Positions 13,691-26,200 of a DNA stretch of 64,000 nucleotides are shown here, piece after piece; position 1 is the stretch's first letter; each line of letters starts with the position of its first letter. The stretch spans positions 1 through 64,000 of the forward strand of contig VFFE01007214.1 of assembly GCA_008921705.1 (NCBI GenBank), in the 5' to 3' direction. The notes under the pieces were generated by a model that was not told the DNA's origin, did not search any database, and was given only the letters and a program-made list of their open reading frames with translations. Made by a program: the position numbers and the translations under genes. This DNA is from Burhinus oedicnemus (lineage: Eukaryota; Chordata; Aves; Charadriiformes; Burhinidae).

Positions 13691-14225
13691 GCCATTTTGC
13701 CGTACGGACAGGCGGCGCGGGGAGGGCAGAGGCGCCGGGTCGGCAGCGGAGCAGGGGCTGGGCGACGTGTGGCGATGCGTAAGGGCTCCGCTCGTTCCGC
13801 ACGATGCTGGCGGGAACGGCCCGTGACACGCACGCCAGGGGAAGTTCCGACATACGGGTGCGGCCATCGTGTTGTACGGAGCCGGCCGAGCCCCGCCCCT
13901 CTTTCCCCTGGAGGGTACAACCCTCCCCCTCTCGCCTGCCCGTCTCGGAGATGCCTTTGGCGGCTCGGCTGCCGCGGACCGGGCGGCTTGTCGGGAGGCG
14001 AACGCCCTGCAGTGCCGAGGAGGCAAGAGAGAGGCGCCGGGAGCGAACACACACACACACACACGCCCCCCCCGCAGCATCAGCGCTGTACGGCGGCGCC
14101 TCGGTCAAAATGGCGGCGGCCTACGGCGGCCGCCATCTTGATTGGCGGCAGTGCCGTACAGAAACCCCTTCCCCACCGGCGGAGGGGCGGCCGGGGTGAC
14201 CTGGCTCCGCCATCTTGCTGTACGG
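13691..14225. promoter_or_regulatory. Repeated YY1-like + GTACGG composite sites
   Basis: Three 17-bp copies on the plus strand share GCCAT-N2-TG-N2-GTACGG: 13691-13707, 13863-13879 and 14209-14225. Further half sites: GTACGG within 14085-14093, an inverted YY1-like CAAAATGGC at 14106-14114, GCCATCTTG at 14132-14140, and an inverted CCGTAC at 14154-14159. GCCATNTTG is the known YY1 core; the GTACGG part at fixed spacing is not one I can name. Confidence 0.7.
14047..14064. repeat. (AC)n microsatellite
   Basis: Nine AC dinucleotides followed by a C run, inside the CpG island. Confidence 0.9.
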
Positions 14226-14296
14226 CTAGCGGCGGCCCGGGGCCGGCGGGCGGGGGCCGGGGCCGGGGCGGGCCCGGCCGGCGGCGGCGGGCGGAG

Positions 14297-17200
14297 ATGG
14301 TGATCTGCTGCGCCGCCGCCAACTGCTCCAACCGGCAGGGGAAGGCGCACCGGGGCGCCGTCTCCTTCCACAGGTAAGGGCGGCCGCCCGGCCCGCTTCA
14401 GCCTTGCTGCCCCCGGCCCTCCGCAGGTGCCGCGGCCGGGCCTCCTTCATCCCCCGGCTCCGCTCCCGCCCGGCCGCCGGGCCAGGGGCGGCCGCCTGCC
14501 CCCGCGGCGCTTTCCCCCGCCGCGCCTGCCCGTCCCTCCGGGCCCCGAGCGGCAGCGGCCGCCCTTTGTTTCCCTCAGTGCCAGGGACCTGCTCCGGGCT
14601 CCCCAACGCCTGGGGAGATGGGCTTGTCAGCGGGGAGTTCCCCCTGGCCGCCGCAGGGCCTGGGTCCCGGGCTCACGGCGAGGCCTGGCCCCCCTCCCTC
14701 CGCCTCGCCGGGGCTGCTGCCACGGGGGAGTCCCCAAGGCAAGGTCCTCATCACCGGCCACTGCGGTTTTGGTGAAGGCACCTCGTTCCACTGCTTGGGG
14801 TCTGCCTTCGGTCCAGGTATTTTTACACCATGTTAAGTACACCCAGCGTAAACAGCAGGAGGGTCCCAGAGGTGGACAACGCATTGGCCAAGCTGGTTTC
14901 GGTGTCCGTCGCATCCTCATTCCTCCACAGGCTGCCACGTTTGTTGTAGGGTGGATGAGCAGCTGAATGAAAAGGGTCGGTTGCTGATGAAAAGGGAAAC
15001 AACGCTTTGTAGTTCGGTGCTGTTTGTGAAGTGGGGCTGTTAACAGCGGGAACGAGTGTTTCGGACCAAAGTGAAGTAATCCTCAAACGAGTGTAACCTG
15101 TTAAAATACAGCTTTCATGAGAATTTCCTAAACCTAAGAGGACAAACCCTTCTGATTTCCAAAATACGACGTATTTCTTCCTGGGTTTTTTGTCTGTTTG
15201 TTTTTCAGATTCCCTCTGAAGGATTCAAAGCGTCTGATTCAGTGGCTAAAAGCTGTTCAGAGGGACAACTGGACTCCCACAAAGTATTCGTTTCTCTGCA
15301 GCGAGCATTTCACCAAAGACAGTTTTTCTAAGCGGCTGGAAGACCAGCATCGTTTGCTGAAGCCCACTGCTGTCCCTACCATCTTCCAGCTTGCAGAGAA
15401 AAAACACAACAACCTGGATTATGTCAGAAGCAGAAGAAAAATAGCAAGCAAGGTGCCACAGCAGGATGGAGAAGACCCAAGGGAAGGAGGCTGTGAGGTA
15501 GTTCAGAGAACCTCGTCTTCTGACCAGGACTTCATGGTGATTCAAGGGACAAAAGAGATGGAAGAGGTGACTTTGCAAGCGGAAATTGGATCGATGTCCA
15601 AGGAGGAAGGGAACCTCTGCAGTCAGCTGGACAGCCCGCGGAGAAGGACGTTAGCTGATAATTTGGTTGCAAAGCCTGGACCTCAGAAAAAGCCTGAGAG
15701 ATCTTCTGTGGAGGACTGTCCTAAAGCCACCTGGACAGGGAGCTGGGTAGCAGACAGAAGTGGTGTGTCGGTAGACGACTTCACACCTCCTGCCTCTGGT
15801 GCTTGCAAGTTCATTGGCTCCCTTCATTCTTACAGCTTTTCCTCTAAGCATGCCAGAGAGCGACCATCTTTCCCAAAAGAGCAGCTAGAAAGGAAAAGGC
15901 CAAAGAGAGACGTGGAACCAAGCTGCAGCAGCCATCTTATGGGACACGATAAGGCTGTAGCGGAAGGCTCCCCTACTTCATCCCTCACTGCGACCCCTCA
16001 GAAACCTTCCCAGGGTTTGTCGGCGTCCCCAGCAGACCTTACCCCTCAGCCTGCTGCTGAGGCTGTGGTGGGGCAGAAGGGTGACACAGATGCCAACCCC
16101 ATGTCTATCAACGAGGTCATCATGTCAGCGTCGGGAGCTTGCAAGCTCATCGACTCCCTCCACTCGTACTGTTTCTCCTCCAGGCAGAGCAAAAGTCAGG
16201 TGTGCTGCTTGCGTGAGCAGGTAGAAAAGAAGAATGGAGAGTTGAAACTTTTGAGGCAGAGGATCAGTCGCTCTGACAGTCAAGTCAGGAAGCTGAAGGA
16301 GAAGCTAGATGAGCTGAAGAGGATCAGTTTCCCTTACTTGAACAGCCTGCTATCCCAGGACTGTGGTCAGTATCCCCAGTGGCCTTGCATTGTGGCAGAA
16401 CTCACCATTTTCTTTCAGCAAGAGGATGTTTAAGTTAGAGGTTGTAAAGATGTGGTAGGTAAAAGGTATGAGAAGGGTACGTTTTTGGAAGGAGAAGCAG
16501 TAGCTTGTATTAGACCAACAGATAGAGGTGAAAGAATTAGGTTTTTGGGCACAAAGCTATTTCTTATATCCCAAGTTTCCGAGGCCATTCCTGGTGCGGA
16601 ATGGGAAGTTAGGTCGTGGTGTTGCAGACAATTCTCTTGAAATTTTTTTTTTTTTTTTCTGTTCCTGGATTATTTCAGTTTGTTTGTTTGTTACTCGGTA
16701 GCTCAGTGTCTTGATGAGCTGTCATGGGTAGCAGGTATCTGGGAAAGCTGTTATAGTCGTCTTTGGTGATGTAAGAAATACTTCTGATCTTAGATATCAT
16801 ATACTGCACTCAGTACTCAGGATATATGAAATCTAAGTGAGGTGGTAGGTATCAAATATGACAATGGCATGATACACAGTGAGGTCACTTTTTGTGACCA
16901 AGTGCCTGTGTTTGACCATTTCCTCCCTCAGAAGGCAGAGGAAGTCAGGAAACAGATAATAAAGTGGGGAGAGATGGAGAATGACTTTTCTATCAATTAA
17001 AAAAAAATTGAGACACCTGAAAACACAGGGGAACTCAGCGAGGGATGAGGTCGTGTAAAAAGGTTGTTGCAGAGAAGTTGAATTGGGCTGTAACCCTTTC
17101 TTTTGCAAGAAAGAGTACTTTAATATACAGTTGATAAAACTCTTGCACAATGACTCTAGTTGCAAGATACAATTTGTGGGAAGAGTTTAGAAGTATCTAA

Positions 17201-20200
17201 TGATGTTTGATGCTGAGAAAATGTAGGGTTGCCTTGTGAAGGATGCATGACTTCGGACTGTCTTAGAGAAGAAGCCAGCCATGGATGGTTAGGTATCCCC
17301 TCATGGTAATTCTCGCATTCATTGTGAGGTTTCTTCTCCTAAAGAAGAAACCTCACAGCTTCTTCTAATGCCACGTAGTATTAGGCATGGTCAGAAATGT
17401 GATAGTGGCATAGAAAGACATGTTCTCCAGATTATTGTAGCAGGGCCTACTTCCTCACTCAAGTGCAAGAAAATAAATCCCGAAAAAATTCCTGCAGGTC
17501 TATACCCAATGCTACTTTTCCCATGTGTTTTTAATTTTCCAAAGTGTGGGAAAACACACTTTGATTTGGGGGGGGATTCTTTTCCCCCATGGGAAATCAG
17601 TGTAATCTTATTTGTACTTTCTGGTCCGTATTTTTGTATTGTTTTGGTGTCAAACTAAAAAAAATAAGTAAATACAATGTTAGGGTTCTATAATTGTTCT
17701 ATAGTGTGTATATATATATATATATAAAAAAGGGGTGTTTAGCTTTGTTCAAATTCCTTCAATGAGATACTAATTGCAAAAAGATTGTCATGAAGGATGT
17801 TTTTCTTTATTCTAGTAAGTGTTATGATTTTTCTTTTCTTTCCTGAGATGGATGTTCTTACACATGTTTTTGAGAAAGTGAGAATTATATATTAAGAATA
17901 TCTTCTACAAGAACATAAGAATTACATATTCTATCTTCTAAGGGAAAATGTGTTTGTTTTTTTGTTTTTTTTTTTTTTTTTTTAAATGAATTGATCAACC
18001 CGTTCTGCCATCTGGAGATCAAGAGGTGAAAATGATCCATTTTGGCAATTGTAGCTTGGTGCAATGGGAAGTTCTTACAGAACCCTTTGGCTGGTGACTT
18101 TAAAGGGTCTGTTGGTGGCTGTCTGGTGCTTTTTTTTTTTTCCTTCTTTTTTTAGCTTAATCTTTGTGCTTTTCTGCCTTGCATTGCTTTTTGTGTGCTC
18201 ATAGTAATTAATAGATTAAGCGCAGCTGACTGCTGCTGGGCAGAATCTGGTTTATGCCTAGACACTAAGTTTTACTGTAATACAAAGCTGAATTGAAGAC
18301 TTTCTGGTATTCGTAAAAATACAGTCAGGTAACATACTAGGTTAATAATACTTAGAGTCTTTGTTAGTAGCTACATTTTAGTTGTCCTAAATCAGCTGAT
18401 GCGTAGTTGAGGTGATGTTATTAGCTGTGAACCTGAGCCTGTGTATTTTTTTCTTCTAAAGGCAGTGCCTTGGGGATGGGGACTGTAAGTAAAGTGACCA
18501 ACTGGACTGACTGTGCAGGTTGTTACGTGTCTGCATCCCAGCTCCACATGCTGCGGGACCTCTCTTTGCTGCTGCCTGACGTTCAGCCACTTCCAGAAAA
18601 TTGCGGGCAGAAAAAATGAGCTTTAGGCCCACACCCATTAAGCAGTTCTTCATTTTGCTACTAGTTCTCAACTGATATTTTCCTCCAATAAGACAAGTAA
18701 ATTTCTGCTGGCTGTACCCAAACTACAGCCAGCTGGAAAGAGCAGGTTTCTGCAAAACTGCTGCACATGTAGTCCCTGCCAGCCACAGTTGTGGACTGGT
18801 GACTCAGTCTGGGTGAGTTTGGCTCACAGCGTGCTTGAACTGTCGTGGTGTCCTCAAATGGTGTTTCCCAACCTGTCTTAACAGGGGGATCAACTAAGTG
18901 GTTTTAGGAGAAGCCCTGGGCTGCTTCCTGCCCAGTTGCCACAGTGATCTTTTCCATGCTAAACTTCAAATTTGCTCACTTGTTTGGTAGGAATGTGTTT
19001 CCTTCTGTTTCATGGGCCACTTCTGAGGTCCATGGACCAAAGGTTGAGGAATACTTCAAGCAGAGGAGCACACTTAGGCACAGTGCACCGGGCAGAATGA
19101 GGTTAGATGCATCTTCTGGACAACAACAGGATGCAGTGGGAGAAATTAGGGAGAGCCAGGAGGCAAGTATGGATCCAGTGTCCTGAGGTGGGGGAGACTA
19201 TTCTGACAGTGCTCTCCTCCGACACTCAAGTACTATCTGACCATCTTGTTCTGCTTGAAGGTTTCGCAGCTTTGCTGTGTCATACTCCCCCATTGCTAGC
19301 ACAGAGAGGAGATCTGAGGTGCTGCTTTCACAAGATCACCTCATCTTAACATGCTCTAGTCAGCTTCTTTTGTAAAACTACATCTCCCAGCAGGCACTGG
19401 GATAACGGTGCCTAATTACCTAATCATGATATCACTTCCCTTACAGCCATTTTATCAACCCTGCGCAAAGCACTTTCTGGTGAGCAAAGGTGATTAGAGA
19501 GCTAGACCAAGCAATAGAAAAATAACTGCAAACTATGGCCAGCAGTGGAGCAAATGCAGGTATGATTCACTGTGGCTGAAGTATCGGTATTTATCAGGGA
19601 GGTAAAGCTGTTAAAATTCAGCTGCTTGAGCACGTGTGGAGCCTTATCCAAACTCCATGTCTGCTCCCATGAAGGTCATATTAAAGGCAGGAGAGTTTAC
19701 AAAATGGGTCCATGTGGAGAATGATTAGAATTTTGCTAAGAATCTGTAGGAAATCATATTTCTTTCCAGCTTAGATTTGTTTTTCAATATTTGTACAAAG
19801 CCAATGTAGAAGTGCCATTGTTTGTAACACTTTTTACGTGTGAGTGAACCATAGTTGGTGAACTTTGGGCACATGGAGGAGGACTCAAACATTAAATGTT
19901 TGGTTTTGTGCCAAGATGGAGCCCTGATGCCTGGTCTGTGGGGCCTGAGGTGGTATTTCCCATCAAGGTGGTAACAGGTTTTTGTTTGTGTTGCAGAAGA
20001 CAAATAGCAAAATCATGTTCCTTAGCAGCAGTGAGAAGTGGGGTTCTGCAAGGATGCGAGATGCTGTACTTTCATCTGTCCAGGCAGGACAGGTCCCTGT
20101 CCGGTTTAGCTTCAAAATGAAATGCTTATAATGAGTCACAGGGATGTGCTGTCAGAAAAATTGCCTCTACCACAGCAGGCACTGCTAAGCTGGCAGCTGC

Positions 20201-23200
20201 ACGTTAACATGGAGCTAGGGACCTGTCTGTCGAGGGAAACTGCTGGAATTGCTTTCACAGAAGTAGCTCCCTACAGGCACTATCTTCAGAAAATAACACC
20301 CGTATTTCCAAAGTAGAATAATGATTTTGGAAGAAAAATGCTTTTATTCTGGAATGGCAGGTGCTGCTTGTCATTTTTTTTCTGTCTTGGATGGGAATGG
20401 CCAGGGTAGAAGGCTGGTCAGTAGAGTGAGTGGGTGTTACAAAGAACAAGGGAGCTATAAAGTAAGGTAGAAGTGAGATAAGGAGCAGGAATATGTGTGC
20501 ATAGGTGAAGAGCAGGGCTGAATCTGTGGCAGAAGTTATCACGAGAGAGGCTAGGTGAGACATCGCAGCATCTGTGGCCCGAACACGTGCTGCCCTGCAG
20601 CGGGTGGGAGGTAAGCTGCCTCATGCTCCGCATGGGAGCAGCCAGTGTGCAGGCACCAACCTGATATGGGGTAAGTTTGGGATGTGGTCGATCAGGGTGA
20701 TGGCTCTTTAACTGCCCCCTTGGAGAGAAAGGCGGCTGGAAAGGGGGTAAACAAGACTTTTTGCTCTGCTGTTGCTTTTATTTTTTCAGTCTTGTTTTTT
20801 CTAGTTTTTTTTCCTAAGTGCATTAAGCATTTAATTCTGCAGTGAGTTGGCAGTGACTCACAACAGAAAACAGCTTGCAACTAGGAAGCAATGAAAACGT
20901 TAACTAAGGTAAACGAGAGAAAGTAAAACATATTCAGCTAAGCTCAGGTAGGATGTTCAGTTTTCTCATAATAGTGTATAATTTAAAAAATGTTTTCTCT
21001 GTGTTTTGTAGTGCTGGAGAACTCTGGCAGTGACTACCGACACTAGAGCATTTTACCACAGAGGTTAGAAACAGAGGCAGTAACACATTGGTGCTTTGTC
21101 ATGAAATTAGTTGCTAAGATAGGCCATTAAGGTAAGAATTTGTCAATATAACTGTATTCCCACCTTTTTAGAGCAGAGATGGAGCTAGAGCGTGCCAGTG
21201 CTAGGAATGCTTTACTGCTTTACTTGGGGGAGCATCAGCAAAGTGCATAAAGGGGTGCAACACTCAGGGAAGGGCAGCATAGTACAGAGCCACCTTCTGT
21301 ACTTAAATATGGAAAAAATTGTGCTGAACAAGGCTGCTCCTTAATTACCAGAACCTTGATGATGATTTAAATCGAGTAAGCAACTCAGCAGAAGAAAGGA
21401 CTGCAGGAGGCTGCCCAGCTGTTGCTGTAGACCCGGTACTTTGAAGACTGAGAAGGTGCTGTGTGAGTGGGTTTGGTTTTTTGTTTTGCTGATAAAGCTG
21501 CGTAGGAATTTTTGCCAGCGTAGCTTTCTGTGCCAGGGATCCCACTTGAGAGCCACACTGGCTGAAGCCTGCATAGACATGGCCCGAGGGGGTTGTCCAG
21601 CCGCTTTGTCTGGTTTGTCTCATGGCAGGGAGAGTGCACTGTCTCCCGCTGCAAAGCGTGGACAGCTGGTTACAGTCTGATTTTTGTTACAGTGCAGGGA
21701 GGGATTTGACTTCTAACCCCTCTGTGAATGAGAAAGATGTGGAAACAGTTCATCCACGAGTTTGGAGGGATGAAGTGGGGTCAGATGGTGAAACGGAGCT
21801 GACTCGTGTGCCCAGGACCTGGGCACAGCAGTTTTGACCTGAGTGGTTTACTGAAGAAAAGAGTTCTAGGTAATCAGGTTACTTATGTGCCTGTGGTTTT
21901 TGTCTCCCAAGCTGTTGCAACTTGTGAGCATCATGGCTGATTTCAGTCGGATTTTGTAGAGGAGCAGAGGTCTTGAAGATGCTGTGTCCCTAACGGCTTC
22001 AAGAAACTCTATCATCTGGTAGGGAAAAGTGACTCCAGGAATGCCCTTGATAAGAAAGAGTCTGTAGCGTGAGTTTCCCTGTTATTAGGTAAAAGAGAAA
22101 CTCTGCATGTGGATGCAAGAGACCAGGATTAAGAGGACCCCATCTGAGTCTGAAGCTTTAAACGTGCAGAAGGGTGGCCAGTGTCTCTTGCACTGCGAAT
22201 TCTCAGACATGGTTCATATTCTTGATATTGTCACACACTTACTTTTTAAGCCATAGTAGCAGGTTGCTTGTAAAAGCGATGTGCCAAGAGTTTGGATCTT
22301 TAAAACGGGAAGTACATGCTCCTTCGTCAGTGAAATTTCCCTTGACAGTGACTGCATCTGTAAACCTGTTGTTTGAAAAAAAGCAGCTCTGAAGACAAAG
22401 ATATTTTCTTCTTTAAACTCTACTTTTTGTTGCCTCAAGCCTTGCATTTACCCACCCCAATCATGACATGAGAAGTAAATTTCTTTTCAAATGACCACTT
22501 TTTTTTTTTTTTCCTTGATGCACTCAGCCTCTCTCCTGTCTGCCTCCCCAGTCTTGCTTTTCCAGCTTCTCAGCTCAGCCCTCTGGCACAGAAGGCTGCC
22601 AGGGAGAAAAAAGGACTAGTTCGCTAGTCAGAGAACAATACTGAAGGTAAGAAGAACACTGTGTAGGATGTGGTCAGGATGTGTTTACTGTTCTGTGCTT
22701 CACTGAGTCCCTGGTCCTTATTCCCACCTTATTCTGTTGCTGTCGGCTTTTCCAAGCAACGTAAGAACTAAAAAATTCATGTTGGCTTCGCTGCCTTCCA
22801 GATAGTTTGGCAAAATAGTAATGGTTGCTTGGCTATGTTGTTTGTCCAGATGCTGTAGGCTTTGGGATATATCTTCACTTTTCAGGTGGCTAGAAGTCCA
22901 GCTCTTTAGAAGTGTGCCTAGCTTGGTCGGTCAAGCACCTCCAGCCAGGCTGGACGCTGCACAGCAAGGCAACCGGGTCAAGCTGTGGGTGCTGGAAACA
23001 ATCGGTTGGCTTCTCATGGTTTATAACCAAGTCTAAAGAGTGGAAATGGCTAAAGCCATTTTTTTCATCTGTCATTTTGATGCTTTTTCCTGAAATGCTG
23101 CAAGGTTGGTAAACAGACAAAAAAGTGCCCTATTACAAGCACTCTGGTAACAGAAAGCATCCTGCTCCTAGGCTTTGTTGCCACCTCCTGACCCAGGAGA

Positions 23201-26200
23201 GGGCAGCAGCAGCCCAGGCTGCAGTCTCTTCTAGCCTTTCCAAAGCTTTGCTCTTCCCTTCCACGGTGGGAGTTTGAGCCTGAAAAAAGCTTGGAAAGAA
23301 ATGCAGTGTATGCAGTAGCAAGTGAAGGGCAAATACCAGTTGGGCAGGGTAGTGATGCTCTCCTTACTCGCAAAGCTGCATGCTCTCAACATGAAACCAG
23401 AAGGGGAAACTGGTTCCTAAGAAGCAGTGTAGAAGTATGGGGTTTCTTGTAGCAATAATTTTGGACTCCTATTATTGATCATCACTGTATTAAGGTCTTG
23501 CTGCACCAGAAAATAATGTGTTGTTTTGGTTGCTCACGGTACAGGTGGAAGGCAAGGACAATGAAATACTGTCTGGTACACTAACGCTGCTGTGTGGGTT
23601 ATGGGAACCTCCTCTTAACACCTTGGTGAGCTGGTGTTGAATGCACAGGCTGGCAGGACAGTCTTTGCAAAGGCTGGTTCTGATGCTGTAGGTGTTTATC
23701 ACCTATTTCGTACCGAGCTCTCATGTTTTCTCATGTTGCTTCACTTGCAAAATACTTCAGGATAAAGAAGAGTAATTGGCAGCATCTTGCTGACATGCCG
23801 GCTGGCTTTCTAAACCTGGTGTCTGTGGGAGAATAAATAACAAAGGTGGTAATTCTCTTTTACCTGGGAAAGTTTCTGTTCCCCCTCCTTTGGCGTTCCA
23901 GATGCAGACTCTCCGTTCTTCCTCCTTGCTCAATCTTTTTAGCTTGATGTTTGGGACGGACCACAGTGAAACTCAGATCAAGCGAACTTTTACCTGCAGC
24001 ATCACCTTTTTAGGTCATAATTTCTCCCTGCAGCAGAGTCTGTGCCTTTTAGACCAGCTGGACAGGTAGCTTGTTCTTGTATAAGACGATATCACTAGGT
24101 GTGGAAAACAACCCCCTTCAACTCCCCCCTGCCAGTATGAGTCATTTACCCCATGAGTGGGCGGAGGACATGCTTTAAGTATACTTCAGTCATACTCGTC
24201 TGCATAACAGAGCTAACCTAGAGCAATGGGCACCTCATTTCTATTGGTGTTGGTCTTTCCTGAGATCATGTGGGCACTGTATTGCTTTCCCTGCTTTGCT
24301 GTTCACGTGGCTTTAAATTGTCTATTTCCATTTCTCTGATTTGTTTTTTCAGGTCACACCCTCTGAAATCACACCAAAATGCAAAACTGTTGTTTATCAA
24401 AGCTATTCTAAAATTATTAATTAAAGAAGTTTTAACTTTGTGAAACAGACCTTTGTTGCTTCTTAATAAATGCAATGACAAAGGGAAGTAGCTTTCTCTT
24501 CCATTTATGCTTTAACTTGCAGGCACCCTAGTCTTTTTAAAACATTTTACTTAGCCTTAGTCCAGAGCCTAAGCAGAACAACCAAATGACTCCTGTCTCT
24601 TTGTAGAAGTGCAGGTTGTTGTTAACCTCTTTTAAAAAAAAAAAAAAAAAATTGCAGCCAAATTTTGATCTTGAATATATATGCAGCCTGATTTTCTTTT
24701 TCCTCTGAAGTGAGGAGTTGTTTCCATGGTCTCTGAAACAAACAGGAACAGTACGTACTCAAGTGCTTGAGAAGAATCAGGCCAGAGCATTAGAGATTTG
24801 TCACGTAATTCTTTATGGTGAGATTTCAGTCTTCTCCTTCCTTGTGTGTACATGGGAAGGGGGCTTTCTCATCAGATCAAGCTACAGAGATGAGTCAGAA
24901 GTGGACCACCCGGAAGAGTGCTCTATGTAAGGCCAAGAGCAGGTTTGAAAACAGACCTACTTTCTGTGACTGTTTGTTGTTCCCTGTCTCCTCTTGCACC
25001 TTGGAGCTGATGCTGGTCTAGAGAAGTGTGTTGCTGCTGCGTTGGACTGCTTCTGACATGTTTTGTGTTCACCTCCACCCAGCTGTAAGCAGATCCTTGA
25101 ATTTTCTTTCTTCATTCTTTCTTCTTCCTCCACAGAGACTCCCCAGCTGAATCCTGTGATGGAGCCCCTGTCCTGGATGCTGGGCACCTGGCTCTCCGAC
25201 CCACCAGGAGACGGCACCTTCCCTACAATGAAGCCCTTCCAGTACCTGGAAGAAGTGCACATCTCTCACGTGGGGCAGCCCATGCTCAACTTCTCGTAAG
25301 TCTAGGGGTCTGTCTGTGTTGGCAGCAGCTTTTGGATCGGAGCTGGCATGGCTCCAGTGAGATTTGTTGGTTGTGTTTCTTTTCCAGTGGCAAAGTAAAC
25401 AAGTGTTCACGTACCAAATGAGGCGATGTAATATGTGACTGCACGGTCTGACTTTCATTTTCCTTTAAAACTTGTGATTAATTGGCATGCTGTTGCAACG
25501 TACCCAGGGCTGCACACCTGCAGTCACTGAAGATTCACTAGCCCAAGAGTACAGTGCGCTTCTACAGAGCTTTTAAAACGTGAGCTCACACCTGTGAACT
25601 TGTGCAGAAGCACACAGGTACAGGATCAAGACTGTGGCCATGGTGCAGTGTATAGTTCTTGTGGCCTGCCAGTCTTGAAGGTTACATAGAAGTAATTCAG
25701 GGTGCTGCAAATGTGACTGTAACTTAGAATAGTGAGAGTAACTTATGATACCAAGAATGGCCCTAGCGTGGACATCACTATTGTTTGTGCAAATTCCCTA
25801 CCTGCCTTTGAAAGACTGGTGATCCTTCCACTTTAACGTGATGTGCACTGGGTGCATATGTTAGCCAAAAGATGTACTGTCCTCATGGCCAGAAAAACCC
25901 CCACCACTCTTCTTGCTGGCAGTAGCTGTCTGATTAGAAATGAATCTTCAGGTAATAGTGTTACAACTACTGTCATTCTGCTTTGTGAAACTCCTGCTTA
26001 CAGATACAATAAATGAAGGAGCTATGGCATGGCTGCCAAGTGTGTCCATTTTAAACTGTGGTCCTCAGTCTTCACTACTGTGAAAATCTGAGAAAAGTTG
26101 GTGTTTAACAAACTATGTGGAGTAGGAGGCACATAGCTTAACTGCTTTGGCTGCAAGTAATTGTTCTAAGAGAAATCAAAAACAAATCTGGAGGAAGAGA

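Larger units (their letters stand above)
12950..14420. promoter_or_regulatory. CpG island and likely bidirectional ATG4B/THAP4 promoter
   Basis: Very high G+C with dense CpG dinucleotides, sharply different from the AT-richer introns on both sides. It covers the first coding exons of ATG4B (minus, ATG at 13488) and THAP4 (plus, ATG at 14297). No TATA box is obvious. CCAAT-type sequences (for example CCCAATGA near 13588 and ATTGG at 14141) and several YY1-like GCCATNTTG sites are present. Long open frames through this island on both strands are a by-product of its composition. Confidence 0.85.
16366..25135 (+). other. THAP4 intron 2 (8.8 kb)
   Basis: AT-richer intron with many T runs. Contains a 14-bp-arm hairpin (17323-17357) and a (TA)n run (17709-17726). 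No exon, RNA gene or confident transposon was recognised in the remainder. Confidence 0.6.

Noticed and set aside
13029..14108. Overlapping long open frames (up to 324 codons) on both strands of the CpG island
   Set aside because: They overlap each other and the real first exons, are rich in Arg, Pro, Ala and Gly as expected of random GC-rich DNA, and match no family I know.
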